Part shown: positions 1-7,350 of the stretch, one piece after another
Layout: every line of letters starts with the position of its first letter
Numbering within the stretch: position 1 is the first letter of the stretch
Assembly (NCBI GenBank): GCA_002280515.1
Contig: NCEA01000020.1
Coordinates: forward strand, 1-39,833
Origin: Rhodobacterales bacterium 32-67-9
Lineage (GTDB): Bacteria; Pseudomonadota; Alphaproteobacteria; Rhodobacterales; Rhodobacteraceae
DNA length: 39,833 nt
Reading direction: 5' to 3'
Notes under the pieces: model-generated
Seen by the model: only the letters and a program-made list of their open reading frames with translations
Told to the model about the DNA's origin: nothing
The model's database searches: none
Position numbers and translations under genes: made by a program

Positions 1-1185
1 GACATGGGCTTTTCCTCGGTGATGAAGCTGATGAAGTGGAACTCGCTTCTCACCCTGCCGATGTTCGTCTTCATGGGCTACGTGATGTCCGAGAGCCGGC
101 TGGCCGAAGACCTCTACAAGATGTTCCACGTCTGGTTCGGGCCGATGCCCGGCGGGCTGGCCGTCGGCACCATCATGCTGATGGTGATGATCTCGGCGAT
201 GAACGGGCTCTCGGTCGCCGGGATGGCGATCGGTGCCACCATCGCGCTGCCGGAACTGGTGAAGCGGAACTACGACAAGCTGATGATCTCGGGCGTGATC
301 CAGGGCGGGTCGAGTCTTGGCATCCTGATCCCACCGTCGGTCGTGCTCGTGCTCTTCGCCCAGATCGCCCGCCAGCCGGTGAGCCAGCTCTGGCTCGCCG
401 GACTTCTGCCAGGCCTCCTTATGGCTTCGCTCTTCGTCGTCTACATCGTGATGCGCTGCTGGTTGAATTCCGCGCTTGCCCCCAGAATGACGGCGGAAGA
501 GCGGGCCGAGATCACCTGGGCCGAACGCATCCGGCTGCTGCGCGCCGGGCTTCTGCCGCTGGTGATCTTCGGAGCAATGATGATTCCGTTCATCAAGGGC
601 TGGACGAGCCTGACAGAGGCCTCGGTCGTCGGCGCGCTGACGGCGGTGGCCGCGGCGGTGATCAAGGGCCGCTTCACCAGGGAGGTGTTCGAGATCGCCA
701 CCCGCTCCACGCTGGCCATCACCACGATGTTCATGCTGATCATCATGGCGGCGCTGTCGTTCGGCGCGGTCTTCGACGGGCTCGGCGCCGGCCGGGCGAT
801 CGAGAACTTCTTCATCCGCGACCTCGGCCTCACCGCTTGGCAGGTGCTGATCCTGATGCAGTTCAGCTTCCTCGTCATGGGGATGTTCCTCGACGATACC
901 GCGATGCTGGTGATCGTCGCGCCGATCTATGTCGGGCTGGCCAAGGCGCTCGGTTTCGACCTGATCTGGTACGGCATCCTCTATACGATCACCTGCCAGA
1001 TCGCCTATCTGACACCGCCCTTCGGCTACAACCTCTTCCTGATGCGAGCCATGGCCCCGACCGACTTCACCCTGCCAATGATCTACCGCTCGGTCTTCCC
1101 GTTCGTCATGGTCATGATCATCACGCTGATCGTGGTTATGGTATTCCCGGAGATCGCGCTGTGGCTGCCGGAGGTGCTGCTTTGA
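1..1185 (+). CDS. TRAP transporter large permease (DctM-like), 5' truncated
   Basis: This is the large, 12-helix-type membrane subunit of a tripartite ATP-independent periplasmic (TRAP) transporter, which drives solute import with the sodium gradient. The reading frame is open from the first base of the window, so the start lies upstream; about 394 residues are visible against 425-440 for a full DctM. The visible part is almost wholly hydrophobic, with repeated membrane segments and family-typical stretches such as GGSSLGILIPPSVVLVLFA, FLDDTAMLVIVAPIY and the ending region QIAYLTPPFGYNLFLM. The gene for the binding protein follows after 55 bases in the same direction. The small permease (DctQ) is expected just upstream, outside the window. 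Family assignment is firm; the substrate cannot be read from this subunit. Confidence 0.95.
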   Translation, partial: DMGFSSVMKLMKWNSLLTLPMFVFMGYVMSESRLAEDLYKMFHVWFGPMPGGLAVGTIMLMVMISAMNGLSVAGMAIGATIALPELVKRNYDKLMISGVIQGGSSLGILIPPSVVLVLFAQIARQPVSQLWLAGLLPGLLMASLFVVYIVMRCWLNSALAPRMTAEERAEITWAERIRLLRAGLLPLVIFGAMMIPFIKGWTSLTEASVVGALTAVAAAVIKGRFTREVFEIATRSTLAITTMFMLIIMAALSFGAVFDGLGAGRAIENFFIRDLGLTAWQVLILMQFSFLVMGMFLDDTAMLVIVAPIYVGLAKALGFDLIWYGILYTITCQIAYLTPPFGYNLFLMRAMAPTDFTLPMIYRSVFPFVMVMIITLIVVMVFPEIALWLPEVLL

Positions 1186-1240
1186 CATCCAAGACCAGAC
1201 CCCAACCAAGGGGCACCCATCTGCAACAAGGAGAGAAACG

Positions 1241-2278
1241 ATGACCACAAGACGCAAGTTTTTGACCACTGGCGCGCTCGCGGCCGGGGCGGCAACGCTC
1301 GCGGCCCCGGCGGTCCGGGCGCAGGCGCCGATCAAGTGGCGGCTTCAGACCTATGCCGGCGCGGCACTTGGCGCCGAGGTCGTCCAGCCGGCGATCGAGG
1401 CCTTCAACACCATCGCCGACGGCCAGATGGAGATCGAGCTTTTCTTCTCGGACCAGCTCGTGCCGACGTCGGAGCTGTTCCGCGCCATGCAGAACGGCAC
1501 GATCGACGCGGTGCAGTCGGATGACGACAGCATGGCCTCGCCGACCGAGGTGACGGTGTTCGGAGGGTATTTCCCGCTGGCGCTGCGCTACTCTCTCGAC
1601 GTTCCCGCACTCTTCAACCACCACGGTCTCGACGAGATCTGGAAGGAGGAATACGCCAAGGTCGGTATCAAGCACATCTCGGCCGGAAGCTGGGACCCGT
1701 GCCATTTCTCGATGAAGGACCCGGTCACGAAACTTGCCGATCTCAACGGCAAGCGCGTCTTCACCTTCCCGACTGCCGGCCGCTTCCTCGCGCAGTTCGG
1801 CGTCGTGCCGGTGACGCTGCCCTGGGAAGACATCGAGATCGCGCTCCAGACCGGCGAACTGGACGGCGTCGCCTGGTCGGGCATCACCGAGGTCTATACC
1901 GCCTCCTGGGCCAAGCTGGCGCCGAACTTCCTGACCAACAACATCTCCGGCGCCTGGATCGGCCACTTCTTCGCCAACATGGAGCGCTGGGACGCGGTAC
2001 CGCCGCATCTGCAACTGCTGATGCAGACCTGCTTCGAGCAGTCGCACTACTATCGCCAGCACTGGTACTGGGCCGGCGAAGCACGCCTGCGGGTCGAAGG
2101 CGCCGACACCCAGCTGACCACGATCCCCGACGAGGAATGGGCACAGGTCGAAGAGGCGGCAACCAAGTTCTGGGACGAGATCGCGGCCGAGTCCGAGACC
2201 AAGGCGAAGGTCGTCGGAATCATCAAGAACTACAACGAGTTGATGCACAAGGCCGGCAAGCCCTACCGCTACTCGTGA
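1241..2278 (+). CDS. TRAP transporter substrate-binding protein (DctP family)
   Basis: This is the periplasmic solute-binding subunit that delivers substrate to the preceding permease. The 345-residue product begins with a twin-arginine signal (MTTRRKFLTTGALAAGAATL) ending near AVRAQA, so it is probably exported folded by Tat. The mature part has DctP features: FFSDQLVPTSELFRAMQNGT near residues 67-86, and LPWEDIEIALQTGELDGVAW near 193-212, the region that contacts the carboxylate of the ligand in characterised relatives. The start is supported by AAGGAG 7 bases upstream. Members of this branch often bind 2-oxo acids or other carboxylates, but the ligand here is unknown. The downstream ligase and dehydrogenases suggest an amine or hydroxy-acid-like compound (inference). 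Confidence 0.93.
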   Translation: MTTRRKFLTTGALAAGAATLAAPAVRAQAPIKWRLQTYAGAALGAEVVQPAIEAFNTIADGQMEIELFFSDQLVPTSELFRAMQNGTIDAVQSDDDSMASPTEVTVFGGYFPLALRYSLDVPALFNHHGLDEIWKEEYAKVGIKHISAGSWDPCHFSMKDPVTKLADLNGKRVFTFPTAGRFLAQFGVVPVTLPWEDIEIALQTGELDGVAWSGITEVYTASWAKLAPNFLTNNISGAWIGHFFANMERWDAVPPHLQLLMQTCFEQSHYYRQHWYWAGEARLRVEGADTQLTTIPDEEWAQVEEAATKFWDEIAAESETKAKVVGIIKNYNELMHKAGKPYRYS

Positions 2279-2296
2279 TCGACTGAAAACCATCTG

Positions 2297-2322
2297 GCCG
2301 GGCGGGCGGAAGCCCGCCCGGC
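2297..2322 (+). other. strong intercistronic hairpin after the binding-protein gene
   Basis: A perfect 11-bp GC-only stem (GCCGGGCGGGC / GCCCGCCCGGC) closes a GGAA loop, 18 bases after the dctP stop and 24 bases before the next start. No run of T follows, so it is not a classical terminator. Hairpins at this position, after the binding-protein gene of a transporter operon, commonly stabilise the upstream transcript or cause partial termination. That role is inferred from position. Confidence 0.6.
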
Positions 2323-2346
2323 TTGCGACAGGAAGGGAGAGGGGCA

Positions 2347-3711
2347 ATGCCCGCGAATCTGACATTCGACGCGCTGAAGAAGGCCGTCGCCGCCGGCGAG
2401 ATCGACACGGTCCTGGTCTGCATCGTGGACATGCAGGGCCGTCTCATGGGCAAGCGCTTCGTCGCGCAGCACTTCGTCGAGGGCGCCTGGGAAGAGACCC
2501 ATTGCTGCAACTACCTTCTCGCCGTCGATGTCGAGATGTACACGGTGCCGGGCTACAAGTCGGCAAGCTGGGCCGGCGGCTACGGCGACTACGTGATCAA
2601 GCCCGACCTTTCGACGCTGCGCCGCGTGCCCTGGCTGCCCGGCACCGCGATGGTGATGTCGGACCTTCTCGACCACCACACGCACGAGGAGGTTTCCGTC
2701 TCGCCCCGCGCGATCCTGAAGCGCCAGGTGGCGCGCGCCAAGGCGATGGGCTTCGACGCGATGATGGCGACGGAACTCGAATTCTACCTCTTCCAGGACA
2801 GCTACGACGCGCTCAACGACCGCAACTACCAGAACCTCCAGACCCTCGGCCGGCACAATGTCGACTACGCGATCTTCGGCACCTCGAAAGAGGAAACCGT
2901 GATGCGCGCGATCCGCAACGGGCTCTGGAATGCCGGAGTGCCGATCGAATGCTCGAAGGGCGAGGCCGAGGTCGGGCAGGAAGAGGTCAACGCGAAGTAT
3001 TCCGACGCGCTCGACACCTGCGACATGCATGCGATCATCAAGAACGGGGTGAAGGAAATCGCCCATGCCCACGGCCATGCCGCGACCTTCATGGCGAAAT
3101 ACAGCCACGAACGCGCCGGATCGTCGAGCCATGTGCACCAGTCGCTCTGGAAGAACGGCAAACCCGCCTTCCGCGACGAGACGGACCCGCACGGCATGTC
3201 CGACCTGATGAAGCACTACATCGCCGGACAACTGGCCTACGCGCGCGAGATCACGCCGCTGCTGGCGCCCTATATCAACAGCTACAAGCGCTTCGTCGTC
3301 GGCATGTTCGCGCCGACGAAGGCGGTCTGGTCGCTCGACAACCGCACCGCGGGCTTCCGCGTCTGCGGCGAGGGGACCAAGGCGATCCGGGTCGAATGCC
3401 GCATCGGCGGTGCCGACCTCAACCCCTACATGGCCTGCGCCGGGCTTCTTGCCGCGGGACTTGCGGGAATTCGCGACAAGTTGCCGCTTGAGCCCGCGAT
3501 TTCTGGGGACATCTACCATGCCGGGGATGTGCGCGAGATACCCCGGACATTGGGCGAAGCTGCGGAGTTGATGAGGAAGTCGGCGATGCTGCGCGTGGCC
3601 TTCGGCGACGACGTGGTCGACCACTACACCCACGCCGCCCACTGGGAGATCAGCGAACAGAACCGCGTCGTGAGCGACTGGGAAGTGAAGCGGGGATTCG
3701 AGCGGCTGTAG
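2347..3711 (+). CDS. glutamine synthetase family protein (gamma-glutamyl-amine ligase type)
   Basis: This is a class I glutamine-synthetase-fold ligase of 454 residues, the size of PuuA/GlnT-type enzymes that join glutamate to an amine using ATP. Visible landmarks are the N-terminal beta-grasp (VDMQGRLMGKRFVAQHF), the metal-site stretch MATELEFYLFQD, GEAEVGQEEVN, HVHQSLW for the nucleotide-site histidine, and ECRIGGADLNPYMACAG in place of the canonical RIPGADANPY-like segment. The start at 2347 is preceded by GGAAGGGAGAGG; an in-frame ATG at 2323 is upstream of this site and less likely. Lying between a transporter and aldehyde/alcohol dehydrogenases, it is more likely to glutamylate an imported amine (ethanolamine- or polyamine-like) than to assimilate ammonia. 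The substrate is an inference. Confidence 0.88.
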   Translation: MPANLTFDALKKAVAAGEIDTVLVCIVDMQGRLMGKRFVAQHFVEGAWEETHCCNYLLAVDVEMYTVPGYKSASWAGGYGDYVIKPDLSTLRRVPWLPGTAMVMSDLLDHHTHEEVSVSPRAILKRQVARAKAMGFDAMMATELEFYLFQDSYDALNDRNYQNLQTLGRHNVDYAIFGTSKEETVMRAIRNGLWNAGVPIECSKGEAEVGQEEVNAKYSDALDTCDMHAIIKNGVKEIAHAHGHAATFMAKYSHERAGSSSHVHQSLWKNGKPAFRDETDPHGMSDLMKHYIAGQLAYAREITPLLAPYINSYKRFVVGMFAPTKAVWSLDNRTAGFRVCGEGTKAIRVECRIGGADLNPYMACAGLLAAGLAGIRDKLPLEPAISGDIYHAGDVREIPRTLGEAAELMRKSAMLRVAFGDDVVDHYTHAAHWEISEQNRVVSDWEVKRGFERL

Positions 3712-3788
3712 ATGCACATTGTACCTATTGAATTAGTTACAACAATACACTACCTTTTCTGCATAACGCCGGAAAGGAGTCGGACCGC

Positions 3789-4214
3789 ATGAGCAAATAC
3801 ACCCCGCTAACCCGCCATCTCGCGAACCGCGATCTGGAAAGGATCGCGATGACTTTTGACCAGATCGAGAAACTGTTGGGTTTCCCGCTTCCGCCGTCGT
3901 CCCGGAAACACCGCGCCTGGTGGAGCAACAACCCCTCGAACAGCGTAATGACGAAGGCCTGGCTGGAAGCGGGGTATCAGTCGGAACAGGTTGATCTGGA
4001 ACACGAAAAGCTTGTCTTCGCGCGCCTGAACGCTGTCGAACCTGAGCGGGCTCTGGCGCAGACCCCAGGCGGGGATCATCCGATCTTCGGCTGCATGGCC
4101 GGGATGATCACGATCGGCGAAGGCACCGACCTGACGGAACCCGCCTATTCCGATGAGGACATGGAAGGGTTCCTTGACGCGCCGACCGCAGCACTTGGCG
4201 GGGCGGCGACATGA
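3789..4214 (+). CDS. antitoxin of a PIN toxin pair, two-part architecture (DUF7662-like N-terminus)
   Basis: This 141-residue protein overlaps the PIN-domain gene by ATGA, the usual arrangement of an antitoxin before its toxin. Residues 1-80 (YTPLTRHL, MTFDQIEKLLGFPLPPSSRKH, AWWSN, KAWLEAGY, KLVFARL) match a small compact domain I recall as DUF7662, seen alone or fused to other modules. Residues 97-130 (HPIFGCMAGMITI, DLTEPAYSDEDMEGFLDA) look like the C-terminal, toxin-neutralising tail found in VapB-like antitoxins of the FGCMKGTLTI type. A strong ribosome site, GGAAAGGAG, lies 9 bases before the start. The N-terminal domain would be the DNA-binding, autoregulating half (inference). The 77 bases upstream are AT-rich, unlike the neighbourhood, which suggests acquisition as a unit. 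Confidence 0.72.
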   Translation: MSKYTPLTRHLANRDLERIAMTFDQIEKLLGFPLPPSSRKHRAWWSNNPSNSVMTKAWLEAGYQSEQVDLEHEKLVFARLNAVEPERALAQTPGGDHPIFGCMAGMITIGEGTDLTEPAYSDEDMEGFLDAPTAALGGAAT

Positions 4215-4621
4215 GCGCGCCCCTCCTCCTCGATACCTGCGCCGTGATCTGGGCCGCGAACGGCACCGATGCCGCCCTGCGCACCTGCCTGCGCAAGGCC
4301 CATGAAGACCGGACGCCGATCTGGATGTCGCCGATCACCGCCTGGGAGATTGGAACGCTCGCTGCGGGCGGGCGCATCGGCATCGCGCGCCCTGTCCTGT
4401 CATGGTTCGAGGATGTGCTGGCGAAGTCCGGCGCGAAACTTGCGGAACTGGGTCCCAAGACCCTCGTCGCATCGACGGAATTGCCCGACGGCATGCATCG
4501 CGACCTGGCCGACCGGATTATCGTCGCCACCGCACGGGAACATGGTCTGCGCATCGTCACCCGCGACCGCAAGATACTGAGCTACGCCGAAAAGGGCCAC
4601 GTCATGGCGGTGGCCTGCTAG
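4211..4621 (+). CDS. PIN-domain ribonuclease toxin (VapC-like)
   Basis: This is a 136-residue PIN-domain protein, predicted to be a magnesium-dependent RNase toxin neutralised by the preceding gene product. The acidic active-site set is visible: D8 (LLLDTCAVIW), E46 (ITAWEIG), D98/D101 (HRDLADRIIVATA) and D119 (IVTRDRKIL). Length and motif spacing are normal for the family, and nothing suggests inactivation. Its ATG overlaps the antitoxin stop, so the two are translationally coupled. The next metabolic gene starts 10 bases after its stop, so the pair may be transcribed within the surrounding operon. The RNA target is not predictable from sequence. Confidence 0.88.
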   Translation: MSAPLLLDTCAVIWAANGTDAALRTCLRKAHEDRTPIWMSPITAWEIGTLAAGGRIGIARPVLSWFEDVLAKSGAKLAELGPKTLVASTELPDGMHRDLADRIIVATAREHGLRIVTRDRKILSYAEKGHVMAVAC

Positions 4622-4631
4622 TGAGGACGAC

Positions 4632-6020
4632 ATGACCAAGATGATCCAATGTATCTCGCCCGTGGACGGGCGGGTCTATGCCGAGCGTCCGGCCCTGACG
4701 CTGGCCGAGGCCGAGGCTTGCGTGGCACGCGCCCGGGCGGCGCAGCACGGCTGGGCGGAACGCCCGCTTGAAGAGCGCATCGCGCTGGTGAAGGCGGGTG
4801 TTGCGACGCTGAACGAGATGAAGGAAAGGGTGGTCGAGGAATTGGCCTGGCAGATGGGCCGCCCGACCCGCTACGGCGGTGAATTCGGCGGCGTCAACGA
4901 CCGCACCAACTACATGGCCGAGATCGCGGCCGAGACGCTCTCACCGATGGTGGTCGAGAATTCCAACCTCTTCGAACGCCGGATCGAGAGGGAGCCGCAC
5001 GGGGTCGTCTTCATCGTGGCGCCGTGGAACTACCCCTACCTCACCACGATCAACACGCTGGCCCCTGCCCTTATCGCCGGCAACGCGGTGATCCTCAAGC
5101 ACGCCACCCAGACGCTTCTCGTCGGTGAACGCCTGGCCGAGGCCTTCCACGCCGCCGGCGTGCCCGAGGATGTGTTCCAGAACGTTGTTCTCGACCATCA
5201 GGTGACCGAGGACCTGATCGGACAGCGCGCCTTCGGCTTCGTCAACTTCACCGGATCGGTCGGCGGAGGCAAGGCGATGGAGAAGGCGGCGGCGGGCACG
5301 TTCACCGCGCTCGGGCTTGAGCTTGGCGGCAAGGATCCCGGCTATGTCATGGACGACGCCGACCTCGACGCCGCCGTCGACAGCCTGATGGACGGTGCGA
5401 TGTACAACGCCGGACAGTGCTGCTGCGGGATCGAGCGGATCTATGTCCACGAGAGCCTTTACGACGCTTTCGTCGAGAAGGCCGTGGCCTGGGTCAAGGC
5501 GCTGAAACTCGGCAGCCCCTTCGACGCATCCACGACGCTTGGACCGATGGCCAATCGGCGCTTCGCCGATACCGTCCGCAGCCAGATCGCCGATGCGATC
5601 ACCGACGGGGCGACCGCGCTCATCGACCCGGCGCTGTTCCCGGAGGACGACGGCGGCGCCTATCTCGCGCCGCAGATCCTTGTCAACGTCAACCACGAGA
5701 TGCGGGTGATGCGTGAGGAAAGCTTCGGCCCGGTCGTCGGCATCATGCCGGTCAAGGACGACGCCCACGCGATCGCGATGATGAACGATTGCGACTACGG
5801 CCTGACCGCTTCGCTCTGGACCCGCGACAGCGCGCGCGCCGCGCGGATCGGCCGGCAGGTGGAAACGGGAACCGTCTACCAGAACCGCTGCGACTACCTC
5901 GATCCCGCCCTTTGCTGGACCGGCTGCAAGGATACCGGACGGGGGGCCGCCCTCTCGTCGCTTGGCTTCCAGTCGGTGACGCGACCGAAATCCTACCATC
6001 TCAAGAAGGTGACGAAATGA
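4632..6020 (+). CDS. NAD(P)-dependent aldehyde dehydrogenase
   Basis: This 462-residue aldehyde dehydrogenase oxidises an aldehyde to the acid. The active site is intact: N133 in APWNY, general base E230 in LGLELGGKDPG, and nucleophile C264 in NAGQCCCGIER. The cofactor-site stretch NFTGSVGGGKAM (about residues 205-216) and the C-terminal EESFGPVVGIM motif are also present. The start is preceded by GAGGA. Its stop overlaps the start of the iron alcohol dehydrogenase, so the two are coupled and probably act in sequence or on the same aldehyde. With the upstream ligase and transporter this suggests degradation of an amine or alcohol through an aldehyde. The exact substrate is unknown. Confidence 0.92.
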   Translation: MTKMIQCISPVDGRVYAERPALTLAEAEACVARARAAQHGWAERPLEERIALVKAGVATLNEMKERVVEELAWQMGRPTRYGGEFGGVNDRTNYMAEIAAETLSPMVVENSNLFERRIEREPHGVVFIVAPWNYPYLTTINTLAPALIAGNAVILKHATQTLLVGERLAEAFHAAGVPEDVFQNVVLDHQVTEDLIGQRAFGFVNFTGSVGGGKAMEKAAAGTFTALGLELGGKDPGYVMDDADLDAAVDSLMDGAMYNAGQCCCGIERIYVHESLYDAFVEKAVAWVKALKLGSPFDASTTLGPMANRRFADTVRSQIADAITDGATALIDPALFPEDDGGAYLAPQILVNVNHEMRVMREESFGPVVGIMPVKDDAHAIAMMNDCDYGLTASLWTRDSARAARIGRQVETGTVYQNRCDYLDPALCWTGCKDTGRGAALSSLGFQSVTRPKSYHLKKVTK

Positions 6021-7165
6021 CCGTGCCGACCGCCAACTGGTCCTACCCCACCGCCGTCAAGTTCGGGCCGGGCCGCATCAAGGAACTCGCCGACCACTGC
6101 AAGGCTGTCGGCATCAAGAAGCCGCTCCTCGTGACCGACAAGGCGCTGGCGTCGCTGCCGATCACCGCACAGGCGCTTGGCATTCTCGATGCTGCCGGCC
6201 TTGGCCGGGCCGTGTTTTCCGAGGTCGATCCGAACCCCAACGAGATCAACATGGAAGCGGGCCTGAAGGTCTACCGCGCCGGCGGGCATGACGGGGTCGT
6301 CTGCTTCGGCGGCGGCTCGGCGCTCGACCTTGGCAAGATGATCGCGCTGATGGTCGGGCAGACGGTCAGCGTCTGGGATCTTGAGGATATCGGCGACTGG
6401 TGGACCCGCGCCGACGCCGCGAAGATCGCGCCGATCATCGCGGTCCCGACGACCGCCGGCACCGGATCGGAGGTCGGGCGCGCGGGCGTTCTGACCAATT
6501 CGCAGACCCACAAGAAGAAGATCATCTTCCACCCGAAGCTCCTGCCCGCCGTGACGATCTGCGACCCGGAACTGACCGTGGGAATGCCGAAATTCATCAC
6601 CGCCGGCACCGGCATGGACGCCCTCGCCCACTGTCTTGAGGCCTATTCCAGCCCGTTCTATCACCCGATGAGCCAGGGCATCGCGCTTGAGGGGATGCGG
6701 CTGGTCATGGAGAACTTGCCGAAGGTCTATGCCAATCCGACCGATCTGGAGGCGCGCGCGCACATGATGTCGGCCGCGGCGATGGGTGCGGTGGCGTTCC
6801 AGAAGGGCCTCGGCGCGATCCATTCGCTGTCGCACCCGGTCGGCGCTGTCTACGGCACTCATCACGGCACCACGAACGCGGTCGTGATGCCGATGGTGCT
6901 CGACTTCAACCGCCACGCCATCGAGACCCGCATCGACGCCGCGAGCGCCTATCTCGGCATCAAGGGCGGCTTCGACGGGTTCCGCGCCAAGGTGATGGAC
7001 CTCCGGGCCGAGCTTTCGATCCCGGCCAACCTGACCGCGATGGGGGTCGAGGCGGCGCGGCTGGACGAGCTGACCGACATGGCGCTGGAAGACCCGTCCT
7101 GCGGCGGCAATCCCATCGCGATGACGCGCGAGAACACCCGCGCGCTCTACGACGCCTGCATGTGA
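6017..7165 (+). CDS. iron-containing alcohol dehydrogenase
   Basis: This 382-residue group III (iron-dependent) alcohol dehydrogenase interconverts an alcohol and an aldehyde with NAD(P). Family signatures are CFGGGSALDLGKMIAL (nucleotide-binding GGGS, about residues 96-111), PTTAGTGSEVGRAGVL, and the metal-site histidines in MDALAHCLEAY, IHSLSHPVGA and YGTHHGTTNAVVMP. The ATG overlaps the previous stop by ATGA, so I place the start at 6017 rather than at earlier in-frame codons inside the dehydrogenase gene. A 10-bp stem hairpin follows the stop and closes the operon. The alcohol substrate is not evident. Confidence 0.93.
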   Translation: MTVPTANWSYPTAVKFGPGRIKELADHCKAVGIKKPLLVTDKALASLPITAQALGILDAAGLGRAVFSEVDPNPNEINMEAGLKVYRAGGHDGVVCFGGGSALDLGKMIALMVGQTVSVWDLEDIGDWWTRADAAKIAPIIAVPTTAGTGSEVGRAGVLTNSQTHKKKIIFHPKLLPAVTICDPELTVGMPKFITAGTGMDALAHCLEAYSSPFYHPMSQGIALEGMRLVMENLPKVYANPTDLEARAHMMSAAAMGAVAFQKGLGAIHSLSHPVGAVYGTHHGTTNAVVMPMVLDFNRHAIETRIDAASAYLGIKGGFDGFRAKVMDLRAELSIPANLTAMGVEAARLDELTDMALEDPSCGGNPIAMTRENTRALYDACM

Positions 7166-7182
7166 GTTCGTTCGGACGATCT

Positions 7183-7210
7183 GGCAAGGCGGACCGACTC
7201 CCGCCTTGCC
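7183..7210 (+). terminator. probable terminator of the TRAP/dehydrogenase operon
   Basis: A perfect 10-bp stem (GGCAAGGCGG / CCGCCTTGCC) with an 8-base loop begins 18 bases after the alcohol dehydrogenase stop. No T-run follows immediately; a short ATTTTT occurs about 25 bases later. Position and stem strength favour termination or 3' end protection. Confidence 0.6.
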
Positions 7211-7350
7211 GCGCCATCACGCGGACATCGTTGCATTTTTGCCCGCCTGCCGGCGAAGGACCGCCTGAAGCGGGCCGTTGCTAAATCTTGTCTCTCGCAG
7301 TAACTGGCTAACCGTGTATAGTGCCTATCAATAAGAACACGGAGAGCAGG

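Noticed and set aside
1136-2365. Minus-strand frame of 409 codons opposite the TRAP binding protein
   Set aside because: It is antisense to a gene with a clear Tat signal and family motifs and shows shadow composition.
7321-7350. GTG at 7321 as start of the YjbH gene
   Set aside because: No ribosome site precedes it, a TATAGT hexamer overlaps it, and the GTG at 7351 has GGAGAG at the right distance and gives a clean signal peptide.
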